From contig OX104113.1 of NCBI GenBank assembly GCA_944474755.1, positions 46,440,980 through 46,504,979 on the forward strand: DNA of 64,000 bases, read 5' to 3'. The notes beneath the pieces were generated by a model. It ran no database searches. It worked only from the letters and a program-made list of their open reading frames with translations, and was not told where the DNA came from. The translations under genes were made by a program, and so were the position numbers. The DNA is from Limnoperna fortunei. Its lineage: Eukaryota; Mollusca; Bivalvia; Mytilida; Modiolidae. Positions within the stretch are counted from its first letter, which is position 1, and every line of letters starts with the position of its first letter. Positions 12,601-27,600 of the stretch are shown piece by piece.

Positions 12601-15600
12601 TGTGATAAAGCATGTTTATGAAAACGTTTCGCTGACTATTAAGATTGCAATCATAAATTTTACCGGTAATAGAAACAGACAAGAAAAATTTCCGGGCGGG
12701 ATGCGGAACTGTCACTTTTTTATTATTTTTTTTGGTATGATAAAAAACGACAAATGCGGCGGGTTAATGGGACACGAGGCGGCCTGAGAAGCTAATAATA
12801 TTTATTTTTTGGACTTACTGACTTTTATTTTAATCCCAACTTCAAAATTATTCCTTTAATTTTGTGATGTCGTAAAACCTATATGCATGTGCAAAGTGGG
12901 GATATATCGGTTAATATATTGTTTGACGTTATAAGGACATCATATTAGAATTGCTTTTTAATAAACCTATTTCAAAGTAGAAAACAACTTAAATGCAGTC
13001 TTTATAAAAATCCTGCTATAAATTAGTTATACATACTCCTTTGCTGCAGACAACATTGGTTATTGTAAACTCTGGACTTAGACCTCCAACCTGCAATGTC
13101 AAAATCTCATTATTGTCAGGGTCAACTGATGTCACTGACCCTACAATTGTGCCCTCTGGTGATGATTCCTGAACAGATAGAGTTTTCTCCCCTGCAAATG
13201 ATGGTCCTTCGTTTATGTTTAGTACTTCTATGGTGAGAACAATGTCACTCTGAAAATAAGATAAATACTTGTAAAATGTCATACTAATATTCAACCTTTA
13301 ATTACTAGAAATTCTCATACAAATATACAAAAATACTTTTAAATGGAGAAAAAACTTTTAACTTCATTTTTTCACACATCAACCTCAATCTTATCTTTCT
13401 TCTATACAAGTCACGGATGAATACGGTAAAACTGCAGCTATAATGATATTGCAGAATTTCACAATTTATGGTATAACTGTACATAAAAACATGTGTATAG
13501 AAATGAGCTTTTTTTACATACATGTCCATCAGTTTTAACACAATAAATACTAATCAATCATTAAAGAGTGATGACGTAGGTCAATACAAAAACATTCAAC
13601 TTACAAAGGCTACAGGGTTTCCATTATCTGTTGCGCTGATTGTGATGTTATACTTGGGTTTACTTTCATGGTCTAATGACTGTTTAGCCACAAGGTGTGT
13701 ATCACCTTTCAGGTAGAACACATCAGTGTTGTCCATAAGCTTGGCTGTTACTGTCTGTCTGGCATCATCATCCTTCAGTGTTAACACCCCTTAAAAACAA
13801 TCTTAACACTCTGCTTACAACAAATATTTACACTCCTTACAACAATATTAACATTTCTTACAGCAGATATTAACACTGCTTACAACAGACAGTAACAGTA
13901 CGTACAATATATTAAAGCTCTGTAAATCAATCTACATAATAAGTAAACAGGTAATACATAGATAGCATTCTTTATACATGTAAATGTATTTATGTCTTTA
14001 TAAAATTATAGTGTTGTCAGTATTTTATTCTAAGTGAAGAACTGATGTACCCATAATTACATTATACCTACCAGAATGTATAACCTTCACGATATACAAG
14101 ATTCTATCAATTATTGACCAAACCGAGAAAAATTTCTGAACATACCTCAAATCTGAACTTACCAACTTCAGTATCTACTGGGGAATTTTCTGGAATACTG
14201 TTCCCTGCAATGGTTATTATAGGGGGGTCATTGACATCTGTGACAGATACAGTAATAGCCTTCTCAAAGCTCAAGGCTGGTGTGCCATCATCTGTAACCT
14301 TGACCTTTATGTGTATCTGTTTTTCTTGCTCATAATCTAAAATGCATGGTTTATTGCTACACTGCTCTCTTGACTGCTTTACCTATGGAAATATAAATTA
14401 TAAAAATTTACCGATATTTTGATGATCTGTACAATAATTAGTTACCAGACTCATATTCCCAAAATAATAAATGATTGCTGTCAGACAGTGAATCAGTGCA
14501 TTTCAGATAACCCTTGTCTTTACACAAATTTTGTACATTTTTCAAAAAAAATGTGTATCATATTTTATTTCTGTCAACAAAATGTTTACCAGAAGATTAT
14601 TTCCTTTAATCTCAAATCTCCCAGCTCCATCATCTATCAGTTGGTACGTGAAGGACTGTATAGGTTCTGCTGAATTGTCCGAGTCCAATGTCTTAAGTAC
14701 ACCAACCAATACACCTGGGTCACTGTTCTCTGGTACCTAAATAAAGTAATACGGATCATGAGTCTAGAGTCATTAGTACACCAACCAATACACCTGGGTC
14801 ACTGTTCTCTGATACCTAAATAAAGTAATACAAATCACGAGTCTAATGCTGACAAGTCCAGTTAAAGATAAAACAATTAAGATGGAAGACACATAATTAT
14901 TGTCAATGTCCACTGCTGATAGTGCATTTTTTGCTCTAATATAAGTGTGGATATTATTAGGAAATACTAACTATCCTACAAGCAAAATAAATTTCCAAAG
15001 GCCATAATTTCATAAAAAATTATTGGACCTGAAAAAAGTTCAAACAATATGTAACTCATAATTGATGACTTTAGATAAAAAGTATAGGAAACCTGTTTGT
15101 AACTGAGGGACAGATTGCAAACCAACATACCTTTTGGTGATGCCAGTAGGTGAAAAACAGGCAAATTGGTGTTTGTTTGTTTGAATGAAGTTTTATGGCA
15201 CTGTCATCAATTTTTAGCTATATCATGGCATCTAGTTTTTAATGAGGAGGAAGCCGGAGTACCAGGAGAAAACCCATCCTAACTGAAGTTTGCATATAGC
15301 ACAACTTAAATAAGGTTGGACTCTAACGAACCCTAGGCATATTATTTGTTTGACTAGGATTCAATGACACTTTTCAGCTTTTTGATAGGATCCAAGTGTT
15401 TTTTGGCGGTGGGGGGGGTGGGGGGGGGGTGTATTAGATTAAATACCCAAAGTTTAGCAGGAAATTCTTGTCAATTAAGGTTGGAAATGATCCCAAACTG
15501 CCTGCAGTAAGGCTTAAACATGCAGCCTAGAAGTTGACAGGCAGATAAATGAATAACTACCTTAACCACTCAGCCACAGAGGCCTCCACCACCTAATATA

Positions 15601-18600
15601 AACAAGACACTAACCACTGGACCCCTACCAGAAAAAGAGGTATTGTGATACATTTGCCATTCAGCAATCAGAGTGAAAAACACATGAAACACAAATCCTT
15701 TTGCTAGCTTCCGCTTAATTTGAAAAGAAAACAATAACAAAAGAAAATACATACAATATCAAACATATCTTTTGTGAAATGTTGTCCATATTTATAGGTT
15801 ATTTACGTTTTCTGAAATGAGATGCGTTTTCTCGTCCATATCTCATCGAAGGGCGACAGCCCTGAGATGAGATGACGAGAAAATGCATCGAGTTTCATAA
15901 AACGTAAATAATCTGTTTATTGCTGTTTTGTAACATTGTGACGTCACTGTGTTTACTTAACGACGTCTTGTCAGCCAGCTGAGATGGGCCCATCTCACGC
16001 TAGTAGAGTGAGATGGAATAATATCGCACACAAAGATCAAAGGAAAATACTGCAAAATAGCGATAATTATTCTTATAATAGACATATGATCAAATATGGT
16101 AATGAACACAATGTTTTTGAGACCCTTATCATAAAAAAATATATATAATAACAGGCAAATAAGATATTCCAGAAAATGGAATATTTTTACATGATAATCT
16201 GTGTATGCAACTACCCATTTTATAGTACTTGTGAGCCATTACCCAGTCGATAGTATCAAACACTAGTGAGCCATTACCCAGTCTATAGTACCAAACACTT
16301 GTGAACCATTACCCAGTCTATAGTACCAAACACTTGTGAACCATTACCCAGTCTATAGTACCAAACACTTGTGAACCATTACCCAGTCTATAGTACCAAA
16401 CACTAGTGAGCCATTACCCAGTCTATAGTACCAAACACTAGTGAGCCATTGCCCTGTCTATAGTACCAAACACTTGTGAACCATTACCCAGTCTATAGTA
16501 CCAAACACTTGTGAACCATTACCCAGTCTATAGTACCAAACACTTGTGAACCATTACCCAGTCTATAGTACCAAACACTTGTGAACCATTACCCAGTCTA
16601 TAGTACCAAACACTTGTGAACCATTACCCAGTCTATAGTACCAAACACTTGTGAACCATTACCCAGTCTATAGTACCAAACACTTGTGAACCATTACCCA
16701 GTCTATAGTACAAAACACTTGTGAACCATTACCCAGTATATAGTACCAAACACTAGTAAGCCATTACCCAGTCTTTAGTATCAAACACTTGTGAGCCATT
16801 ACCCAGTCTATAGTATCAAACACTTGTGAACCATTACCCAGTCTATAGTACCAAACACTAGTGAACCATTACCCAGTCTATAGTACCAAACACTAGTTAA
16901 CCATTATCCAGTCTATAGTACCAAACACTAGTGAACCATTACCCAGTCTATAATACCAAACACTAGTGAGCCATTACCCAGTCTATAGTACCAAACACTA
17001 GTGAACCATTACCCAGTCTATAGTACCAAACACTTGTGAGCCATTGCCCAGTCTATAGTACCAAACACTAGTGAGCCATTACCCAGTCTATAATACCAAA
17101 CACTAGTGAACCATTATCCAGTCTATAGTACCAAACACTTGTGAACCATTACCCAGTCTATAGTACCAAACACTTGTGAGCCATTACCCAGTCTATAGTA
17201 CCAAACACTAGTGAGCCATTACCCAGTCTATAGTACCAAACACTAGTAAGCCATTACCCAGTCTATAGTACCAAACACTAGTGAACCATTACCCAGTCTA
17301 TAGTACCAAACACTTGTGAACCATTACCCAGTCTATAGTACCAAACACTAGTAAGCCATTACCCAGTCTATAGTACAAAACACTAGTAAGCCATTACCCA
17401 GTCTATAGTATCAAACACTTGTGAGCCATTACCCAGTCTATAGTACCAAACACTAGTAAGCCATTACCCAGTCTATAGTACCAAACACTAGTAAGCCATT
17501 ACCCAGTCTATAGTACCAAACACTAGTAAGCCATTACCCAGTCTATAGTACAAAACACTAGTAAGCCATTACCCAGTCTATAGTACCAAACACTAGTAAG
17601 CCATTACCCAGTCTATAGTACCAAACACTTGTGAACCATTACCCAGTCTATAGTACCAAACACTTGTGAACCATTACCCAGTCTATAGTACCAAACACTT
17701 GTGAACCATTACCCAGTCTATAGTACCAAACACTAGTAAGCCATTACCCAGTCTATAGTACCAAACACTTGTGAACCATTACCCAGTCTATAGTACCAAA
17801 CAATTGTGAACCATTACCCAGTCTATAGTACCAAACACTTGTGAACCATTACCCAGTCTATAGTACCAAACACTAGTAAGCCATTACCCAGTCTATAGTA
17901 CCAAACACTTGTGAACCATTACCCAGTCTATAGTATCAAACACTTGTGAACCATTACCCAGTCTATAGTACCAAACACTTGTGAACCATTACCCAGTCTA
18001 TAGTACCAAACACTTGTGAACCATTACAGTGCTTACACTTTGACTGATTGATAACTGATTGGTGACGGATTTTGGAACGCTGACGGATCGCTGACTGATT
18101 GATGATGAATACATCCGTCCAAAATTATGAATCCTTCATTACCTTGGTAACCGTCAGAGATCAGTTCAATCAGTGCGATCCAGAATCCGACATTTAATTA
18201 TATGCATAAATAGGTCAGTTTATTGACATACATTGAACGAATTCTACGTGATTTGTATATTATATATGCATTTATACTAAAATTTATAATAAAATAAACG
18301 CAAGTACTCAAAAGAATAGTTAATACAATGTCTTGTTCTTAAAAATAACATAAGTAAACATATTTAAAGAAAAAACTATTTTCTTTATATAATATAATAA
18401 AGCGAATTTCTTTAAAACAGGACATATTTGCGGGTTGCGCCCTGTAAACCCTTAAAAAACTTCGATTTAAGGCACATCAGCAGCGACGAGGTATTTATTT
18501 ATTTTCGTAATCCTTTATTGATTCTCTTTTTTTATTTCCGCAATTCGTGATTTCGGTCTATTTTATTTTCTGCGACCTGTTACATGTATATTTTTTGTTG

Positions 18601-21600
18601 TATATTAAGCCGATCCGACTCCCCCAATCAGTAACAGATTTATTTTCATTTAGGAAAGGACGTGGCCTCTTTTTGACATCATTACTAGTTACTTAAATGT
18701 ATGGCTACGAGTTTTTTATTTGGTCTACAACATTTTTAAATACAATTATAAACCTGTTGTGTATAAACAATTGTTGAACTGTTGAACAAGCGTTGTCAAT
18801 CAAAACAAATTGTTTACTAAACAAAAAGTTGTATTGTAAAATATACAGCGATTCTGGTAGCAAGTTTTATTTGACAGGCAATAAAAGAAGTTAAAACAGT
18901 ATAATTACAATTACGCCGGATTGTTTCATTTATTTCATGGCGTCCATTTTTTATTGGGGGTGGGGTGGGAGGAAGCCGGAATACACGGGTTAAAACGGAC
19001 AAATCAATACAGTTGGAGTCGGGCACACCTTATATCTGCAGTCGTTCGAAAATACGCAAAATGTTTATAGGCATGTAATAAATAGTATATGACTAACCAA
19101 TCAGCCACTGAGGCCCTAATAACGTCGGGGAGACTTGTCTGTGAATACTGCAGTTAAGCGTAAAAATGTGTTACAGATAGACACGTGTTATAGTACAAAA
19201 TAGTAATTTTTTTTAACAAAACGTCATTAATTCCCTAGGTCTATGAAGATCGGTTTGAACATTGTCATATCAGTCATATCGATAAAATAGAACCTTTTCA
19301 AAACGTACCCTTTAAAAGATTGTCATTCAATTTGAATAACTTATTTCATTGATTGATTAATTGGATGCTAGCTTTTCTTTCAGCGAGGTAGTTCAGCTTT
19401 ATTCATGACGAGAATAAGTTAAATATAATTTGATTTGTTTGTTTGTTTGTTTGTTTGTTTAAATATTGTTTAAAGCCACTGTCAGCAATTTTTCAGCTAT
19501 ATCATGGCGTTCAATTTTTTTTTTGGAGGAGGAAGCTGGAGTACCCAGAGAATACCCCGGTCCTTCGGTAGGAAAAGTGGCAATCCTTGTCAATAAAGTC
19601 GAGTGCACCCTGCCCGCCTTGAGACTCGAACCCGCAACCTCAGTGTTGAAAGACAACGTGATAGACTAATTTAGACTAATTTAATGTTTGAAAATAGTGT
19701 TAAACTAACTTCAATCATACATACAAATAATGCTACCGCGAAAGCGCGACGTGAAAAACCAGAGGCTCTTAAGAGCCTGTATCGCTCACCTGATTTTATA
19801 GGCAATGAAGATGGCATTTCCCTGATGTTAAAGTAAGTCCTGTAATTTTCAATAAACTGTAAATAGGAACATCCAAACAATATTACTAGAAAGCTTTGTT
19901 TCATTGGTTAACCAGTTGTATAGAGATTTTTTTTATTTGCCCATAGGGTCCTATGTTAAACTAAGTCCTGCGGGGGAGGTGGCCATTTTGAATTTCCAAT
20001 TGCCATAAAAAACATAAACTTTATAAAGGACCATCCAAACAATATTGCTAGTAAGTTTTTGTTTCCATTGATTAACCGGTTTCGGAGAAGAAGCCTTTAA
20101 AAACTTTTTCCCATAGGGTCGTATGTTAAACTAAGTCCTGCGGTAGCGGCCATTTTGAATTTCCAATTGCCATAAAAAACATAAACTTTATAGAGGACCA
20201 TCCAAACAATATTGCTAGTAGGTTTTTGTTTCCATTGATTAACCGGTTTCAGAGAAGAAGCCTTTAAAAACTTTTTCCCATAGGGTCCTATGTTAAACTA
20301 AGTCCTGCGGTAGCTGCCATTTTGAATTTCCAATTGCCATAAAAAACATAAACTTTATAGAGGACCATCCAAACAATATTGCTAGTAAGTTTTTGTTTCC
20401 ATTGATTAACCGGTTTCAGAGAAGAAGCCTTTAAAAACTTTTTCCCATAGGGTCCTATGTTAAACTAAGTCCTGCGGTAGCGGCCATTTTGAATTTCCAG
20501 TTGGCATAAAAATCATAAACTTTATAAAGGACCACCCAAACAATATTGTTAGTAAGTTTTGTTTTGATTGGTTAACCGGTTTCAGAGAAGAAGCCCTTTT
20601 TAACCTTTTACCCATAGGGTCCAATGTTAAACTAAGTCCTGCGGTGGCGGCCATTTTGAATATCAGATTGGGATAAAAAACATTAACTTTATAGAGGACC
20701 ATCCAAACAATATTGCTAGTAAGTTTTGTTTCCATTGGTTGGCCGGTTTCAAAAAAGAAGCCTTTCAAACTTTTTCCCATAGGGTCCTATGTTAAATTAA
20801 GTCCTGGGGTGGCAGCCATTTTGAATTTCCAATTGCCATAAAAAACACTAACTTTATAGAGGACCATCCAAACAATATTGCTAGTAAGTTTTTGTTTCCA
20901 TTGATTAACCGGTTTCAGAGAAGAAGCCTTTTAAAACTTTTTCCCATAGGGTTCTATGTTAAACTAAGTCCTGCAGTGGCGGCCATTTTGAATTTCCAAT
21001 TGCCATAAAAAACACAAACTTTATAGAGGACCATCTAAACAATATTGCTAGTAAGTTTTGTTTTGATTGGTTACTGGTTTCAGAGAAGAAGCCTTTTTAA
21101 CATTTTTCCCATAGGGTCCAATGTTAAACTAAGTCCTGCGGTGGCGGCCATTTTGAATATCAGATTGGGATAAAAAACATTAACTTTATAGAGGACCATC
21201 CAAACAATATTGCTAGTAAGTTTTGTTTCCATTGGTTGGCCGGTTTCAGAAAAGAAGCCTTTCAAACTTTTTCCCATAGGGTCCTATGTTAAATTAAGTC
21301 CTGTGGTGGCAGCCATTTTGAATTTCCAATTGCCATAAAAAACACAAACTTTATAGAGGACCATCCAAACAATATTGCTAGTAAGTTTTTGTTTCCATTG
21401 ATTAACCTGTTTCAGAGAAGAAGCCTTTTAAAACTTTTTCCCATAGGGTTCTATGTTAAACTAAGTCCTGCAGTGGCGGCCATTTTGAATTTCCAATTCC
21501 CATCTAAAACACAAACTTTAAAGAGGACCATCTAAACAATATTGCTAGTAAGTTTTGTTTTGATTGGTTAAACGGTTTCAGAGAAGAAGCCCTTTTTAAC

Positions 21601-24600
21601 TTTTTTCCCATAGGGTCCTATGTTAAACTAAGTCTTGAGGTGGCGGCCATATTGGTTTACCAATCAAAATAAAAAACACAAACTTTGTAAAGGTCCATCC
21701 AATGAACATTATGGCCAAGTTTGGTTTCAATTGGCCAAGTGGTTTCAGAGAAGAAGATTAAAATGTAAAAAGTTTACAGACGCCGACGACGACGACTACG
21801 ACGATGCCGACGGACGCAAAGTGATAACAATAGCTCACCTGACCCTTTGGGTCAGGTGAGCTAAAAAGGTACTTTTCCGCCTTCGTCTTTCTCGCTTTTT
21901 CCGCTTAAAAAAATTTTTGAAGTCAAATACGAGGTGTACGCCTTGTCACGCGAGGTCATATATTTTTTTAATTCATTGTGTGTGTGTTTTTTTTTTCATT
22001 TCTTTTTTTTATATAAAATGTTTATATTCCGTCACAGATGTATTAGTTATATATTGGGGGATTTCCATTTATGATTTATAACTTTAAACTCGACTTTTTC
22101 CACTTTAAAAAATTCGAAGACAAATACAAAACGTACGCCTTGGCACACGAGGTCAATTTGTTTTAAGTCATTGTGTGTGTGTGTGGTTTTTTAAAAATTA
22201 TTTTGTTAATAAAATGACACTTCGTCACAGATGCATATATAACTAGTAATAGATTGGGGGAATTTCCATTCGTATTATTTATAACTTTAGACCTGTTTTA
22301 GCCCTATTATTAGGTTAAGTGAGCCATAAATGAGGACACAACAGTTGACATTTGTATACTTCTAATATTTGTGAGTGAAACGAATTTTCACATTTCGAAA
22401 TATTGATTTCACTAACCGGAAGTTGAATGGACAGATTGGAGCGATCAGTCCAAATCGATCCGTCAGATCAGTCCGTCCGTTCTGAATCCGTCAATTGACG
22501 GATGGACGCATTGGGAACGATCTGACGGATTGGGAACGATTTGACTGATCTGACTGATTGATAACTGATCGCTGACTGGTTTTGGAACGCTGACAGATCG
22601 CTGACAGATCGCTGACGGATCGATAAAAGTGTTGCGTTTTCAATCTCAAGTACTGTACCCAGTCTATAGTACCAAACACTAGTGAGCCATTACCCAGTCT
22701 ATAGTATCAAACACTTGTGAGCCATTACCCAGTCTATAGTACCAAACACTTGTGAACCATTACCCAGTCTATAGTACCAAACACTTGTGAACCATTACCC
22801 AGTCTATAGTACCAAACACTAGTGAGCCATTACCCAGTCTATAGTATCAAACACTAGTAAGCCATTACCCAGTCTATAGTATCAAACACTAGTGAGCCAT
22901 TACCCAGTCTATAGTACCAAACACTTGTGAACCATTACCCAGTCTATAGTACCAAACACTAGAAAACCATTACCCAGTCTATAGTACCAAACACTAGTGA
23001 ACCATTATCCAGTCTATAGTACCAAACACTTGTGAACCATTACCCAGTCTATAGTACCAAACACTAGTAAACCATTACCCAGTCTATAGTACCAAACACT
23101 AGTGAACCATTATCCAGTCTATAGTACCAAACACTAGTGAGCCATTACCCAGTCTATAGTACAAAACACTTGTGAACCATTACCCAGTCTATAGTACCAA
23201 ACACTAGTGAACCATTATCCAGTCTATAGTACCAAACACTAGTGAGCCATTACCCAGTCTATAGTACAAAACACTTGTGAACCATTACCCAGTCTATAGT
23301 ACCAAAACTAGTAAACCATTACCCAGTCTATAGTACCAAACACTAGTGAACCATTATCCAGTCTATAGTACCAAACACTAGTGAGCCATTACCCAGTCTA
23401 TAGTACAAAACACTTGTGAACCATTACCCAGTCTATAGTACCAAACACTAGTAAACCATTACCCAGTCTTTAGTACCAAACACTAGTTAACCATTACCCA
23501 GTCTATAGTACCAAACACTAGTTAACCATTATCCAGTCTATGGTACCAAACATTTGTGACATTTTACACTTACATGATATTTACATTAAAACATAACAAC
23601 AACATAACAATTAATAATCCATGTTTTAAATCTGTCTTCATTTATATAATCCTCCAAATCATTGATTCTGACTGCCATGGAAACTGAAATAGTAATTAAT
23701 TTGAACTTTTTATTAAAACAAATTCAGCTTTTCAGCTACTTTCTATGACTTTATTTACCTGAGCATTGGATAGCTGTATATCTGAAGGAGCCTCGTTCAC
23801 ATTTAAAATATTTATAGTAATTTGTTTGTCATGTGACATGGGCGGAGTCCCAGAATCAACAGCCGTCACTTTTACTGTATAGCTCTTCCTGCTCTCATAA
23901 TCAATGTTTACTGTCGCAGAGGTCTGCAATTATACATTTATATCACAATGAACGTTGTAGTGTACCATGAATAAGTAGACAAGTTAAAGATTAAAGAAAT
24001 GTTGTGTTTTCATGTTGGCATATGAGGTTTTGATGTATGTTATTTTCTTAATGAAGAATGTTGCATTTTCATGGTAGCTTATTAAGTTTTGTTGAATGTC
24101 CTACAAAATAACAATTCCAGTGAAAAAATAGTACAGATACCAAAAAAATCTATGCTTTACACTATGGTATACAGGTCACAGAGTAGTTCTAGCTGGCAAG
24201 TAATTCTCACCACCTGATCTTTTAACAATTTTTGTGAAATATTGGTATTTTAGAAATAATAAACATACTAACTTGTTTTGGATGTCGATAGTGTAATCCA
24301 TCCATGGAAGCTTTGCCATTGATTTTAATGGGAAAATAATGGCACAATCAGCAAAATGCTTCTGTCATTTAATCGAAGAGAACTACTCTATCTGACCAGT
24401 AACTGATATCTTATTACTGAATTCAAAATTATTTTATTTTTCAATGTCAATGCAGTACTTACAAACAAGTGAACAGTTCTGATGTATTAAAAGTTGGTAC
24501 ATGCAAACTTTAATCATTCAATAGTTCACAGTTGTCTTGGTCACTTCTTTACTCAAATTCATAACATTGTTTATTTGTTTGTCTAAGTTTAATGCTACTT

Positions 24601-27600
24601 TCAACAATGTTTCAGCTATATCATGGCAGTTTTTATTGGGGTGGGGAGGGGGTGGGGGGGGGGGGGGTAAGCACAAGTACATGAAAAACCTGACCTTCAA
24701 CAGGAAATCCTTGTCAAAGTTGGAATCAAGCATACCCTGCCTGAGTAAGGCTCGAACCCACAACAAATTCCTAATAAACAGTATGGTATGATAATTACTC
24801 AGAATTCAGAATAGACCGGTATCAAGTATTTTGTGTTTGTTGTAGACAGGTTTTGCTCTATATCCTTACCTTGAGACTATTACCCTGCACTACAAACAAA
24901 CCAGCTGGGTCGGTAATGGAATATGTATGTTTGTCTGTGACATCATCATCTAAACTGGATAACAGACCAATTAAAGCATCTAGTCTATTCTCCTGTACCA
25001 ATACCTCAGACACAGATGATCCATTTATTAGTATATCCTATGAAATAAATAATGACCCAAGCGTGTTAAATGTATTACATGTTTAGTACATATATACAAC
25101 AGTAAATGTTCGAAGAGCAAATAACTATTTTTTTGTCAAAAATATGACAGTCATGACAGTCGTGGAATGAAAAAATCATCAGATAAAATGGTGGTTTAAA
25201 ATGGGGACGTTAAACTCCATATCATTTAAAAATATTGATTCAGCTAATTTTATTGGTAACCATATTTATGGTTTGTGACAATCATTGTTTCCAGGATATG
25301 TGTCATGGTTTTATTCTCCCATTCCATACGACATACTGGGAAATATATTTTATTTCTGATATTAATAATTGTTTTCTCAGTACCCATTAAATCCACAGAA
25401 ATTTGCATCTCACAACTAATAATCAGCATTTTACAGAATACTTAAAAAAATTTTTTTTTTTGACATTGTAATATACTAGGTACGCAATACACACTTTATT
25501 TAAATTCAATGTGATAATCACTGACTGCTTATTGAAAAAGAAAGATGACAACATATGAAGTATGTGTCATTTTTTGCAGTTCAAAATATATATATGGACA
25601 GGTAAACAAGTCAATAAATAGAAAGGTAAAAACTTACAGCAGCTTCATCATTGACATTTATGACAGCCATGGTAAGGTTTATAGATGCTTTAAGACCCTG
25701 TTTGTCTGCTGCTTGTATGGAGAAGGATATGGTTGGTTCCTTTTCATAGTTAAAAGATGCATAGGCAATAAGCAAGGCACAACAGTAGACATTGACATCC
25801 TGTAAAACGACCAGTCAAGTAATTAGCCTTTATTTCTACAATAATACTCACTGGACGTCATGTAAATGGCATTCTATCATTGTAATACTGTGTATCACAA
25901 GTTAACACTGAATAATTTGTTAGTGACAAGACTTCTTGTTAAAGTAGTACCAAACTTACTGGTACTTACCCTTTATTTAAATGTTCTACATAAAGTCTAC
26001 ATAAGTCTGCACTTTGAACTAATTCAGTTTGCATTACTGCTTTAATAAAAAAAGTGTGGACATAAAAAATTGTCTGGCCTGAATTCCGCACCAGTAACAA
26101 ACAAAAGTTGTTATAAGCATTACGTAAATAGCATTATATTGTTATCATTTAAAATATACAATGCATGGTTACAGAGAAACAGACCTAATCAAAAACTTTA
26201 ACTTAGTAACTGGACCATGAAATTGAGGTCATGGTCAGTTGAAACCTATGAGACACTAATGTACTAATCATTAGCAATCTATATACCAAATACTGCCATC
26301 CTAACATGCATGGTTACAGAGGATTAGTCCCCTAATCCAAAAACTTTAACATAGTCGATGGACCGTGAAATTGAGGTCAAGGTCAGGTGACACCTACCAG
26401 ACAGTCATGTACTCTTCACCAGCAACCTATACGCCAAATATTATCACCCTACCATGCATAGTTACAGAGGAACTGCTGTGACCCAAAACTTAAATGTAGT
26501 CGCTGGACCGTGAAATTGAGGTCAAGGTCAGGTGACACCTACCAGACAGTCATGTACTATTCATCATCAACCTATATACCAAATATTGTCATCCTACCAT
26601 GCGTGGTTACAGAGGAACTGCCGTAACTCAAAAACTTTAAAGTAGTCCCTGGACCCTGAAATTGAGGTCAAGGTCAGGTGACAGGTGACTGACTGGCAAG
26701 TACTCATCATAAGCTACCACTGAACCAAATTTGCTGGACCTAGGGCTTAGGCTTACAAAGATATGAAGCACGATGTTCAAGTGTTTACGCTGCCACCACC
26801 GGATTCCCATACATACATGTATGTCTCGCCTCCAGCAACAATCTTCACAGGCGAGACAAAAAGTACATTAATTTTTAATTCATCAAGTACTGTAGTTCAT
26901 AAACAAAATGCAAATCTTGTAACAAGCTAAATAAGAAGTTTATAAATGTATTGGTAATATGAATCGAGTTCCCAAAAGTCATAGAACAGGAACAGTCTAA
27001 TTTATACTTTAACCAGCTAAGTATTATAAATCTAGAAACTTACTGCAACACTTGAGCATCTTGGAGTCTTCAAGGCAAGTCTACCATCTGCATTGCCAAT
27101 TAAGGTCAGGGTCACTTGATCACCTTCATCATAATCTTTAACATTTACTGTACCAATCACAACAGCTGAAAAAATTCATTCTTTGCAGGTATTAAGAAAA
27201 GAATAACAAATAAAAATGTAATGCCTGAGATTATAGCCATTGGTCTGTAAAATTTTTTGTAATGTATGGAGAGGGGAACAGAAGGCAATTGTAATAACAC
27301 CTGATGGGTGGTGACTGTTAAAACAAAAAAAAAGTACCGTATGTCCTTCAAAAAATTACTTGAAGTTCTAACATAATAATTTTTCATATAATTTTACAAT
27401 TCTAAGGGCCTTAACTTCCATAGATTTTTTTTAGCTTGTCAAAAATATCGTAAAAACAAGCATTTGATTTAAATTTTGTACAGATTTATCAAGAAATGTA
27501 GTCATGAAAGCAATTACAGGAGCATTTTTAATATAATTTATATGTCTGTGGGGCATTCCTTTAACCATTTCAAGCCCACAATTATACTGGTTTATGTGAC

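Larger units (their letters stand above)
18027..22655. mobile_element. 4.6-kb TA-flanked TIR element inserted in the 35-bp minisatellite
   Basis: The array unit ccatta-cccagtc is broken exactly after TA. The insert starts CAGTGCTTAC, ends (reverse complement) CAGTACTTGA and is followed by TA again, so the target duplication is TA, as for Tc1/mariner-type elements. Both ends carry many subterminal copies of tgacggatcgctgac-like motifs. No transposase frame was found; it is likely nonautonomous. It has itself been invaded by a SINE and a satellite-bearing element. Confidence 0.88.

Noticed and set aside
19430..19680. True tRNA gene from A/B box matches
   Set aside because: The A and B boxes belong to a dispersed SINE; the cloverleaf is not complete in any copy.
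20460..21277. Minus-strand frames starting MGKSLKGFF in the satellite region
   Set aside because: They are periodic with the 167-bp units and belong to the repeat core, not to a gene.
16215..23560. CRISPR-like array (35-bp repeats)
   Set aside because: Units are directly adjacent with no unique spacers, and the setting is a eukaryotic intron.
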